A stretch of 64,000 nucleotides of DNA from NCBI GenBank assembly GCA_036571765.1, contig BROE01000003.1:19638878-19702877 (forward strand), given 5' to 3'. The stretch's first letter is position 1. Each line of letters opens with the position of its first letter. Position numbers and translations under genes: made by a program. The DNA is from Plecoglossus altivelis (taxonomy: Eukaryota; Chordata; Actinopteri; Osmeriformes; Plecoglossidae). Positions 38,456 through 49,153 of the stretch are shown one piece after another. A model generated the notes under the pieces. That model ran no database searches, was not told the origin of the DNA, and saw nothing but the letters and a program-made list of their open reading frames with translations.

Positions 38456-39597
38456 TATTCCACAGTTTTTGTTTTGAAGTTAAGCAGCCTTCACATGCAA
38501 TCGGAAACCCAAACTCAACAAATGTGATCTTCCATAGAGGAGAAAATCTGAACAGAATAGGCTGGAGATATTTGGTGTTTGTCTGTGTGACAGCTGGACC
38601 TCCAGAGATGCCATCATTACGCTTTTACACTAAAATAAACTTGGAATGACTGCTGCTCCACAGCTCAGTGGGGGTTTTCCATAATTAAATTTGTCTGGTT
38701 CATCTGCCCCTAGTTGCAAAGTCTTCAGAGGCCAGTGTGTCTTTGATTGTTAATAGGGTCTGTTGCTGTTGTCATTGATAACAACTGTGCCATATCATAA
38801 GATTTACTTTATTTGAATCATTGTGAACTTTGGTCACTAGTTTCGTAAGAAACGTAATTTGTGATGTGCAATTGAATCCTCAATTTAGTTTTAATTTAAT
38901 TGAATCTACTTTAGTGGCTATCTTCATTCAAAGCTCTCTGGGCCGATAACAAAAGAACCAGGGTTTTTTTTAGGGATAGATGAGCTCTTCTAAATCACGT
39001 TTTCTGCCTTTGAAAAGGAGGCAGGAGAGTGAGGGTAATGAGCTTGTCAGTGCTAATGAGTAAGGCACTGAGACCCCACCTCCTCCAACACACCCTGCTA
39101 ACAGAGAAGCATGCTGCCTTATTACAGCCTGAGAGCATGAGGGCAATAGAATATGACTAACTGCACCATCTTCTCAAGCAGCTTCATTAAGATTCGTATC
39201 CCCCCTTAGTAGACGTATTGTTACTCTCCTACGATGTGGGAGACCAAAAATAACACTGCATTCAAGAGTGGACGTGAGAGCTGTTTGGCATAGACCCTGG
39301 GCTGAGACCAGCTGGAAAACCTACTTTCACTCTGTGGCTTAGAGATTGAACATTGTTCCTCACACAGATATTACTGAGCATCCATTTTGAGTATTCCCTT
39401 GCCAACAGGTTTACATCTTTGACAACTTTGAATATTATTCTGTAAAAATAATCTGTAGCTGACTTTGAAAACCCTTCTTTGCCATATATAAATCAGCTAC
39501 TGTAATCGAGGTATTATTGTGGAGACAATGTAGAGACATTAGGGTGTTTTTATAGTAGTTTAGTATGCTAGTGTTATTGCAGAGTTTTTAGTAGTTT
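38456..39597. other. Unique non-coding sequence
   Basis: No gene seen. Block 38930-39130 is moderately GC-rich with no frame of interest. Confidence 0.5.
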
Positions 39598-40058
39598 AGT
39601 GCACTAGTAGTGTTGCAGTGTATAATAGTAGTATAGTTCTCTAGTGGTATTGCAGTGTAGTACTCTAGTGGTATTGCAGTGTAGTACACCAGTAGTATTG
39701 CAGTGTAGTACACCAGTAGTATTGCAGTGTTTTGTATCAGTGTAGTGCACCAGTAGTATTGCAGTATAGTACACCAGTAGTATTGCAGTGTAGTACACCA
39801 GTAGTATTGCTGTGTTTTGTATCAGTGTAGTGCACCAGTAGTATTGCAGTGTAGTACACCAGTAGTATTGCAGTGTAGTACACCAGTAGTATTGCAGTGT
39901 AGTACACCAGTAGTATTGCAGTGTAGTACTCTAGTAGTATTGCAGTGTAGTACACCAGTAGTATTGCAGTGTAGTACTCTAGTAGTATTGCAGTGTAGTA
40001 CTCTAGTAGTATTGCAGTGTTGTACTCTAGTAGTATTGCAGTGCAGTACATGTTGGTG
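39598..40058. repeat. 24 bp minisatellite open on both strands
   Basis: The unit GTATTGCAGTGTAGTACACC plus AGTA repeats about 18 times; variants carry TCTAGTA or TTTTGTATCAGTG. A period of 24 keeps the frame, giving 8-residue repeats on both strands (STPVVLQC on +, TAILLVYY on -). Confidence 0.97.
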
Positions 40059-40489
40059 GAGACATGAATCCTGAGAAGGGCAGCCTGTTCCACTGAAACG
40101 CTTTTGTCCCTGGACGTTTTACTCCACTAAAAAATTAGATAAATGTCCGCCCCCGATCAAATTAAACTTTGCATAAGAATATTAAGCCACTGTTGCATAA
40201 GACTAGCATTCTGTTTGTGCGTCACCATCCTTACCAGTCCCTCTACAACATGACTCAGTTTAACATCATGTACCATCTCAGGTTCAAATCTACTCTGAGT
40301 GCTTACACAGGTACACATCTGGACTAAACTGCAGTGTGATAGTGCGTTCTGCATTACTTTCCACTCAGAAAAAAGCTTTTATCAAACTGTAATGAGACTT
40401 GCCTGCTGTATTTCCTAAAGCCAGATGCTCACGAGTATTAATACACAGTTAGTGCTTGTTGAGAGTGCAGTCTTGTGCAGTAAGAAGAT
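40059..40489. other. Unique spacer between minisatellites
   Basis: No gene or repeat seen. Confidence 0.5.
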
Positions 40490-40925
40490 CCAGACTGCAT
40501 CAGTACAGACCGGACATGGTAGCTGTAGACATCAGTACAGACTAGACATGGTAGTTGTAGACATCAGTACAGACTGGACATGGTAGTTGTAGACATCAGT
40601 ACAGACTGGACATGGTAGTTGTAGACATCAGTACAGACTGGACATGGTAGCTGTAGACATCAGTACAGACTGGACATGGTGAGGTGAAGTCATCAATGCA
40701 GACTGAACTCTGTGAGTTATAGACATCAGTACAGACTGGACATGGTAGTTATAGACATCAGTACAGACTGGACATGGTAGATTGTAGTCATCAGTACAGA
40801 CTGGACATGGTAGTTGTAGACATCATTACAGACTGAACTCTGTGAGTTATAGACATCAGTACAGACTGGACATGGTAGCTGTAGACATCAGTACAGACTG
40901 GACATGGTAGTTGTGGACAGGTCTC
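40490..40925. repeat. 32 bp minisatellite, about 13 copies
   Basis: Each unit contains ACATCAGTACAGACTGGACA followed by TGGTAGTTGTAG. Two diverged units (CTGAACTCTGTGAGTTATAG) recur at about 40700 and 40830, indicating duplication of a multi-unit block. Confidence 0.97.
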
Positions 40926-43370
40926 AATACTAGTTTAACGTAAACAACAGCTGGAATCCAACACCTTGTTCATCAAGCAGTATCTTTTTCTCTGGATTAT
41001 GGCTGTAGCTTGCCATCTGTGCGGCATCAACCCGCGTGTAAGCTACGCCATATCATGAGCCGGCCTGGCTGACCCCGCCCCTCCCCCTCCCCCCCATGTG
41101 ATTTACTCAGTTATAACAAGCAGGTCACCTTGCCTTAGCTATTAACATGTCTAACATTTTAGGGAATTAAAGACTTAGTTGAGGACATGTAAAACAGAAA
41201 CAACTTTTCGTTTTATTTTGGTGTTTTCTATAAATAACCTTGTGGGTATATAGCACATTTATGTTATTCATACTCTGGTACGGGCCAAAGTGATCAAAAT
41301 TTTGTGTTTTTATTGCGTGAAATACCGCTGAGTTGGAGAGTCAGTACAAATCTAAAACCTGGTTAGTAAAAATGTCTGACATTATTTCTAGAAAGGTCTT
41401 TTTTTTGCACACATTTTTACAAACTGTATTTTCATGTTATCATACCTGGTTTAACCAGTTTCAAGAGAAATTCATTTCTAGACATTCTCCACAAATGAAT
41501 TAGTCAGTCCTACTTAGTACGTACTGTTATGTGCATAATGTAGCCTGTTGTGGGATATGCTATGAAAGTCGTGCAAACGAGTGCTAATCAACATAGTGGG
41601 GCGTCTCCAGGATTAGGCTGTGGAGCTGACTAAGCAGGCTACCCAGGCATTAGCTTACAGCATTTTAACACTTTGCAGGATAGGATCCATCAGCAACTTC
41701 TGAGGGATTTTCCTTTGAGCTTACCGGTATTTAACCTGAGTATTCAGCTAGGATTGGCTGTGATGTACAGTGACAGGTACAAGGGCCTAGCTATCATTGT
41801 CCATTCTGCTGTAAGACAAGTGTCTACCTCTCCGCCCTACTCCTCATGTGTGTTCTCAGATGTGTTCTGTCTGTGTAATTGTTTTGGGACAATTCAGCTT
41901 AGTTCATCAGTGTAGAAAGTGTGTCTGTTTCAAAATGATCCGCACGCCCTGTGTGACTGTTGCTCTTCCTGTGATCTAGTCAGCTTCTCAGTTGGGTGTC
42001 ATTGATTTACACATGCAGCCATTGATCTGATCATTATTGGTGCTGGTCCAAGAGGTCCTTATTTAATGACTGCTAGCTTGGGGGGTGTTCTGCCACGTTC
42101 ATTTTCTTTGAGAAAATTCTTTGCTTCTGCTGCTTGCTGAGAAGCCACACGCAAGCTGACTGGAGTGAAATTTTGCATTTATGATGTCTGCCTACTGGAA
42201 GCCAAATGCACCACTTAAAGTTGTTTAGCAGTTGATGTGATATGCATGCCTCATAGGTCTGCTCGTCTGTTGTCGAAAACACGCCCAAGCTCAGCCAGAT
42301 TCTGTACCTGTATGAGAAGTACGTAAACGATGGTCATTTTAACAGACCGACTTTCAAACGACCCACGGCTAATAATTAAATGTGTTACACACACGATGAA
42401 ATGATCATCCAGGATATTGTGTTAAAAGCCCTTGTTTTGACCCTAGCTTTGAGTAGCAAAGTGAAGGACTGACTGTTCACATTATCATGGTATTACTATC
42501 CTGGAATCCTTTCCATCAAGAGCTTAGCTTGCGATCTGTTCCCTTGATTAGGGTTTGGTATCAACCGTAATGCAGTCGGACATAGAAATCTTTACAATAT
42601 CTGCCAATCTTTACAGTATCATAGACACGCTGCAGAGGTGAAGAGCTGGCGTGAGGATGCAGTCTGTCCGCCCACCTGTCTCTAGTCGTGTGTAGCAGCA
42701 GATACTGATCAAGGATCTGGGCTCAGCTCTCTCTTTAGAAGGCCTCGCCAGCTGACAGGCAGGTTGAGCAGTGTAGGTATTAGTAAATCTTAGTATCCTG
42801 ATCCTACATACTGTGTATTAACACTCTATACTGTAGCCCTTTTCAACAGTAGAGGCGCATGTCCATAGGTCGAAATGTGAGCTTTTCTGGGTGGTTAACC
42901 TTACTTTTGATCAAACTTAAATCACAGAAACATGAAAATTAGATGGTTGGATTCAATAGCTGGTTTTTCAACGTTATGTGTTACCCCGCTGCTGCTCATT
43001 GATTTGATTATATTTGAGCGGTTCTTTAGGGACTCCTGCCTGTGTTTCTACGGAAAGAGAAACGTTGCAGACACTATCAGTGATAGGTGCATGTGTAGCT
43101 ATGCATTCAAATATAATGAGCTGTCTACCAGAACAATATACATGCTGTTATTCCGTCCAGTCACATTTTGAGACATACAATATACATGCTGTTATTCGTT
43201 CCAATTCCAATTTGAGCCATTACAAGCTCGAAAGAGTACATTATTCAGCCTCACAAACGTAGCATGAAGCAGTCTTTAAGATGCTGGTGGTACGTTCACT
43301 TGAGAGACAGATTTATGAGGGAGGGTAAGCTGTATGGTTCTGACAGAACTCTCTAAGTTGACAACCGCAG
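40926..43370. other. Unique non-coding sequence
   Basis: An imperfect 45-base tandem duplication around CAATATACATGCTGTTATTC lies at 43132-43218. No gene supported. Confidence 0.5.
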
Positions 43371-43498
43371 TCACATTTTGACAGGGTTCCTACATGAGGT
43401 CACAGGGTTCCCCCATGAGGTGACAGGGTTCCCACATGAAGTTACAGGGTTCTCCCATGAGGTTACAGGGTTCCCCCATGAAGTTCCAGGGTTCCCCA
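43371..43498. repeat. 20 bp minisatellite, about 6 copies
   Basis: The unit ACAGGGTTCCCCCATGAGGT repeats with small substitutions. Confidence 0.93.
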
Positions 43499-45225
43499 GA
43501 TGGACTTAATAAGCACCAGGTAGCCAGTGACTCAGGTCTCATACACATTTAATCATGGAGCTTAAGTTCCAAGCTCTTGGATGTTCATGAAAGTTTGATG
43601 TGTGACAATCAATGTGTGGGTTCATTGATAGCACTAATGGCTATCTTTATCAAGCCAGGGTCAAATTTAAAGTGATGCTTTAGGCAAGTTTAACACTGCA
43701 CAAACAAGTTGAGAGAATTGCATTGTGTGAAAGTTGACTCGGTGTTACAGATTATAAAGATAGATGATGATTAGTATTATTATCCTCATTGGTATGGGAC
43801 AAATATACAGTACATACCACAATTATGTAGAAGTTGAATGTTCTAAATTTCCATCAAGACAGAGCAAATCTAAGTTTGATGAACGAACATCTGTTGACAA
43901 ATAGAAGCATTCATTTTGGACAAATCAACGTGCTTGGTTTTTTAAAAATAAATAAAGCAGGAATCAGTCTACCCCTCTATTTTGCAGTATACAACATAGA
44001 AATTTTATAATGTTAAAATCAATTCTTAATTTCATTTTAGACAGGGGGAGGCTGAGGGCTACTTCTTACATGAAAGTAAATGAAATAGTGTTTGTTTTTG
44101 CACGTTCACCCTGCTTTCCTATTACCACCAGTTCTTGTGCTGAATGTGATATAATGGAAGAAAAGCTGAATATTATCCAAGGCATATTCATCATGTTTGC
44201 CATCATCCATCACTGATTGTGTCAATTACCCCCCAACCTCTCTCCCCTCTCGAATGCAAGGGGAAGAAGGGAGGAAAGTAGGGAAATGATTTCACGTGAA
44301 CTCCGTACACCACAGATGAGCTCAGTGCGAATTTGATTACCCTCTGAAAAATATGGATAATTCCTCCAGCACCTGCTCCCATTTTAAAGGTGCCATAATT
44401 TAGTATTAGTCATCTGACATCTACTGATTGATCCTGCGCACGTGTCTGGGCACATCCCTTAGGATCGAACTGGAAGTGTGAGACACACACACACATGCCA
44501 CACTCACACCACACTCACATACTTTAAGGAAGAAATGTGTTAGCGAATAGGATTCATGCTCAACAGTTTCTGCTCTGTTCAAGGCCAGCATTTCCCTAAA
44601 TCACGAATCTGTCTAATAAAGTTCTGCTGTAAACTTGTTTTGAATTCATGCATCTATTTCCAGCCCATCTGTTCAAATAGCCTCTTCCTTTTGAAATATC
44701 TTTGAAGCAGCTCTCGTAGTGGACTGACAGTAGTATTATTCAAATGTGTCAGGTTTTTAGTATGCTGGTCTTATTTCTTAAAGATACACATTCCAGACAG
44801 TCCTTTGTGGCAATAATGACAGATCTTATACTCTTGATTCTGTTTTAATTCACTCACAAGAAGGTTACCTCTTATGTTACACAAGATTGGTTGCAATTAT
44901 TTGATTTGATAGATTAGTCAGTACCATGGAAAACAGTATCATGGTCTAGTTGTAAATGGATATTCTACACTTCACATCGTTGTTTGTCCTCTAAAACTTT
45001 AGGACATGGTACATATTGAAGACGTGTGTAATCCTAATTGTTATTTCAAAAGCATAAAACCAGGCATGTGGCAATTAAATGTAGGAAATAAACAGTTGGT
45101 AGCATTTACAGATGGTTGATGATAGCATTTTTGTCCTCTCTGTAAAATCAACATGGACTTGCACCCCTTGAAGTGTGTTGTTCTTAGATCGTGGCTTGTC
45201 AGAGCAGGTCAGGTGTCCTGTCTTT
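43499..45225 (+). other. Last part of the intron before the lingo1 coding exon
   Basis: Single-copy AT-rich sequence with a short CA-like tract at 44483-44520. Block 44220-44470 is compositionally enhancer-like. No coding frame. Confidence 0.5.
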
Positions 45226-45268
45226 CAATGACCCTTCTCCCTCTCTGTTTCCACAGGTAACCGATAGG
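45226..45268 (+). other. lingo1: Splice acceptor and start of the lingo1 coding exon
   Basis: A pyrimidine-rich tract ends in TTTCCACAG at 45248-45256, so the exon should begin at 45257. The frame upstream of Met 45269 within the exon reads V-T-D-R. Human LINGO1 has an alternative N-terminus, MQVSKRML, in which the first two codons come from the upstream exon. The Val-x-x-Arg-Met spacing here is the same, so a longer isoform starting in an upstream exon is possible. Codons of the open frame upstream of 45257 (back to 45191) should be intron. Confidence 0.75.
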
Positions 45269-47116
45269 ATGGTGGTCGGGGAAGTGAGCGGGCACAGCTA
45301 CTTGGTGGCATGTTGGCAGCCCATCCTGATTCTCATGCTTGGCACGGTGCTGTCTGGTTCCACCACTGGCTGCCCATCACGCTGCGAGTGCAACGCCCAG
45401 GAGCGTTCTGTCATGTGCCACCGGAAGAAACTCATGACTGTCCCTGAAGGTATACCCATAGAGACAAGACTGCTGGACCTTAGCAAGAACCGCATCAAGA
45501 ACATTGGCCCAGATGAGTTCACCAATCACCCCAACCTGGAGGAGTTGGAGCTCAATGAGAACACCATTTCGGCCATTGAGCCTGGAGCTTTCAATAACCT
45601 GTACGGCCTGCGAACATTGGGGCTGCGCAGCAACAAGCTTAAGCTTATCCAGCTGGGTGTGTTCACAGGCCTTAGCAACCTGACGCAGCTGGACATCAGC
45701 GAGAACAAGATCGTCATTCTGCTGGATTACATGTTCCAAGACCTGTACAACCTCCGCTCTCTGGAAGTGGGTGATAACGACTTGGTTTTCATCTCACACC
45801 GGGCCTTTCACGGCCTCAGCAGTTTGGAACATCTGACATTGGAGAAGTGTAATCTGACGTCTGTGCCCACAGAGGCCTTCACACACCTCCACAGCTTGAT
45901 CACCCTCAGGCTCCGCCACCTGAACATCAACGTCATAAGGGATTACTCCTTCAAAAGGCTCTACCGTCTTAAAGTGTTGGAGATAGTCAACTGGCCCTAC
46001 CTGGATACCATGACTTCTAATTGCCTCAATGGATTGAACCTGACCTCCCTGACCGTTGCCAGTGGCAACTTGACCTCGATTCCTTACGTGGCTCTGCGGC
46101 ACTTGGTCTACTTGCGTTTTCTCAATCTGTCCTACAACCCGATCCAAACGATTGAGGGGAATAAGCTCCACGACCTTCTGAGGCTTCAGGAGTTTCACCT
46201 GGTTGGAGGTAGGCTGGCTATGATTGAGCCCTACTCTTTCCGGGGTCTTAACTACCTGAAGATCCTAAACGTGTCAGGAAACAGTCTGAGCACGTTGGAG
46301 GAGTCTGCGTTCCATTCGGTGGGCAACCTGGAGACCCTGGCCCTGTATGACAACCCTCTGGCCTGCGACTGCCGTCTGCTGTGGGTGTTCCGAAGGCGCT
46401 GGAGACTCAACTTCAACCGTCAGCAACCCACCTGTTCCTCCCCTGAGTTTGTCCAGGGGAAAGAGTTCAAGGATTTCCCAGACGTTCTGCCGGGCAACTA
46501 CTTCACGTGTCGCAAGTCCAGGATTAGGGATCGCAAAGCTCAACAGAAATTTGTAGATGAGGGAACCACGGTTCAGTTCGGTTGCCAGGCAGATGGAGAT
46601 CCTGCTCCAGTGATCATGTGGCTTTCCCCGCAGAAGCAGTTAATCACAACCAAAACAATCGGAAGGCTCACAGTGTTTTCTGACGGTAACCTTGAGGTGC
46701 GCTATGCCCAAATCCAGGACAATGGTACCTACGTGTGTATAGCTAGCAATGCAGGTGGCAACGATACTTCTTTGGCTCACCTTCACGTACACAGCTACTC
46801 TCCTGATTGGCCACACCAACCAAACAAAACGTTCGCCTTCATCTCCAACCAGCCCAACGATAACGGTGTCAACGGAACACGAACCAACGCCCCGTTCCCC
46901 TTTGACATTAAGACCTTAATCATCGCCACCACCATGGGGTTCATATCTTTCTTGGGTGTCGTCTTGTTTTGTCTGGTGCTTCTGTTCTTATGGAGCCGGG
47001 GAAAGGGGAACACTAAGCACAACATAGAGATCGAGTACGTGCCGCGCAAGTCCGACGCCGGCATGAGCAGCAATGGTGCTGATGCTCCCCGTAAGTTTAA
47101 CATGAAAATGATTTAG
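45269..47116 (+). CDS. lingo1: LINGO-1: LRR and Ig domain neuronal transmembrane protein
   Basis: This is a type I membrane protein of neurons and oligodendrocytes. In mammals LINGO-1 joins the Nogo-66 receptor/p75NTR complex and restrains axon growth and myelination; that role is known for the family, not read from this sequence. Counting from the ATG at 45269 (615 residues), I see a signal peptide (about 10-34), an LRRNT cap with Cys35, 39, 41 and 50, about 12 leucine-rich repeats (65-352), an LRRCT cap with Cys366, 368, 389 and 414, and an Ig I-set domain (420-507) with Cys439/Cys490 and the DNGTYVC motif. A membrane segment (about 550-575) is followed by a short tail with EYVPRKSDAG and the terminal FNMKMI typical of LINGO1. 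Several N-glycosylation sequons are present (NLT, NLS, NVS, NGT, NKT). Length matches human LINGO-1 from its internal Met (about 614). The reading frame is intact and single-exon, as in mammals. The ATG lies 12 bases after a splice acceptor. Paralogue a or b is not resolved. Confidence 0.97.
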   Translation: MVVGEVSGHSYLVACWQPILILMLGTVLSGSTTGCPSRCECNAQERSVMCHRKKLMTVPEGIPIETRLLDLSKNRIKNIGPDEFTNHPNLEELELNENTISAIEPGAFNNLYGLRTLGLRSNKLKLIQLGVFTGLSNLTQLDISENKIVILLDYMFQDLYNLRSLEVGDNDLVFISHRAFHGLSSLEHLTLEKCNLTSVPTEAFTHLHSLITLRLRHLNINVIRDYSFKRLYRLKVLEIVNWPYLDTMTSNCLNGLNLTSLTVASGNLTSIPYVALRHLVYLRFLNLSYNPIQTIEGNKLHDLLRLQEFHLVGGRLAMIEPYSFRGLNYLKILNVSGNSLSTLEESAFHSVGNLETLALYDNPLACDCRLLWVFRRRWRLNFNRQQPTCSSPEFVQGKEFKDFPDVLPGNYFTCRKSRIRDRKAQQKFVDEGTTVQFGCQADGDPAPVIMWLSPQKQLITTKTIGRLTVFSDGNLEVRYAQIQDNGTYVCIASNAGGNDTSLAHLHVHSYSPDWPHQPNKTFAFISNQPNDNGVNGTRTNAPFPFDIKTLIIATTMGFISFLGVVLFCLVLLFLWSRGKGNTKHNIEIEYVPRKSDAGMSSNGADAPRKFNMKMI

Positions 47117-49153
47117 AGGGGGCGGAGCTTTGTGGAGGACAATTATGATGTTGGGACAACAAAAAAAAGGCAAATATGTCTACTTCTCCCTTACAAACCT
47201 GTGGAACTTGGGAATCATAGAGTCATTGTTTTCTGGACTGAAGACCTCGAGAGGGCAGATTTGTGATGGGCCCAGGCGCCCTTGCGCCCATGAGGACAAT
47301 GAGAAATCAGTGGAAACTCAACATCATTGGCACATTCTCGAAGGACTTCAGCTAATTTTGTTGTAAACGGTTCATATTCCTGTGGATTTATATTGGGAAA
47401 AAAATGGTGTAAAAAAGAGCAACACTTGTATGTTCGTAACTAAAGGCAGAATGCAAAAGGCTGACCATGTTTTTGGTCTTTGAAATCTTTTTGCTTATCA
47501 TTTTTTTCGGTTTATTTGTTGCTATCAAGGATAGTGGAATTGTTGTTTTATGAAAGAGTAAAAAGTAGATTTGTATGGGTTGATGAGCACATTTAAATAA
47601 CGATGTACTTGTAAGTACATGTTGAAGTGCACCCATGAGAGTGGGTGTTGATAGAATATCATTTCAGTAACACCGTATCATAGTGTGGGCATAAGATTAT
47701 CCTGACATTTATCTTCTCTGCCAAAGCTTTTGGTTCTGTAATGGATGTCGTATTTTCTGGTCAAAACGCCATAATTTTACCTGTACTGTACATTGTGTCA
47801 TTCAAGTAAGAATTTTGCAACATGCATTCGTGCATTTTCATAATCTCAGCAACATAACTGTGGAACCATAAAAGGACATGAGCAAACTGGGCAATGAACC
47901 ATTATTTTGTCACAAATGTAAGTTCAAAGTAAAAAGGGGATGAAAGAGTGTTTTACAGTACATCAAAAATGTTTACATCCAAGTACCGGTGCGTCTCTCA
48001 ACAAAGTGATTTATGACGGAAGAGGCTTTGTGAGGTCTATCTCCCATAGTTCAGTGAACCAATACAGTACATTAAACTTACCTCTTTCTGTTTAGAACAG
48101 GGGTCATCAAATCCAGTCCTGGAGGGCTACCATCCTGTAGGTTTTCACTTCAACTGCACATCATGTAGCCACTTTCAACTCATTATCCAGGTAATTAGTA
48201 GAATCAGGTGTGCTAAATTGAGGTTGAAGGGAAAACAGTCTGAATGGTAGCCCTCCAGGGCTGAGGTTGGTGACCCCTGGTTTAGAGGTTAAGTCAAGAC
48301 AGCACGTGTTAAGGTAACACTATGGGTTATATTCTGCACATGAGAATGACTGAGAGTGCTTCTCATCCCATGAATGTGCATGTATACTCATACTGTATCA
48401 GTTTAGATTCCACCTTTTACACTGCATACCAAATGGTCTTATATAATGGTTTTATGTCTGTGGGTAACATGATTATAGAAGATGGAAGTAGCCATGCTGC
48501 TTTGTTTGGATAATGTGCTCAACAACCTGTAAAATGTTTCTTTTTCATCTAAATTTAGTGAGATGTGATCTTTATTCGCAGATATTATTTTTCTCTTCCC
48601 TTGCAAACCATGCAAAAATATTCCAGAGATGAATTCTTTTCCGGTTAAGTTTCCAGACATTATGTGAAGAATTTGAGCATAAAAGATGTCTCTAATGTTC
48701 ATTCAGCTTCTGAAAGTAGAGAACAGTACTGTACACCTTTACCGTTGCAAGTCTCTGTACAGATGGGCCTTGCAGGTGTGCGCCAGGATAACATTAAGTT
48801 ATTTATGATTGACGAGCAAACGGTAATGGGTTAGATGTATGGATGGAAGACGCAGATGGTGCAGGGACACAGGTGGTTTCACCCATAGAGCAAACTGAAG
48901 CAGCTTTGACGTAATCCGTTTTATAGAAAAGCCATTGGCTCAGGCTCACGAATCTCTCTGGCTGAATGCTCTCTCTGTTCATCGTGGCTAGTGTACTTAG
49001 CCTTCATTTCTGGTCCTGTCAATTAATGGGGATATGTTTCTTTATTTTGACCCTGGACTATGTTGTACATGTAGTCCAAGCCAACCTTTTATTAAAAAAA
49101 ATAACTTCTAAAATATATTTAAAAACTACATTCAAATTGTTCTGTGCAATAAA
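47117..49153 (+). other. lingo1: Probable lingo1 3' untranslated region
   Basis: The stop codon TAG is at 47114-47116. Downstream the sequence is AT-rich with no coding frame. The first canonical AATAAA I found on the + strand is at 49148-49153; an ATTAAA variant lies at 48071-48076. The true cleavage site is not known, so the end given is the furthest likely limit. If the distal signal is used, the UTR contains the hAT-type element at 48098-48279. Confidence 0.4.
48098..48279. mobile_element. hAT-type MITE (182 bp, non-autonomous)
   Basis: The element begins CAGGGGTCATCAA and ends with the near-inverse TTGGTGACCCCTG. The similarity continues inward: CCTGGAGGGCTACCAT on the left pairs with ATGGTAGCCCTCCAGG on the right. 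It is flanked by 8-base near-identical direct repeats, GTTTAGAA (48090-48097) and GTTTAGAG (48280-48287), the target-site duplication size of hAT transposons. It has no coding capacity. The CCTGGAGGGC-type termini are common in teleost genomes. One mismatch in the duplication suggests a moderately old insertion. Confidence 0.85.

Noticed and set aside
40200..40300. GGTTCAAATC-like B-box suggesting a tRNA
   Set aside because: No matching A-box or acceptor and anticodon stems could be formed around it.
45191..45256. N-terminal extension of lingo1 from ATG 45191
   Set aside because: It runs through a clear polypyrimidine tract and CAG acceptor, so it is intron sequence; mature LINGO-1 proteins start at or close to the Met at 45269.
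45794..46198. 134-codon minus-strand frame inside the lingo1 exon (and others at 45298-47103)
   Set aside because: Antisense shadows of a highly constrained coding exon.
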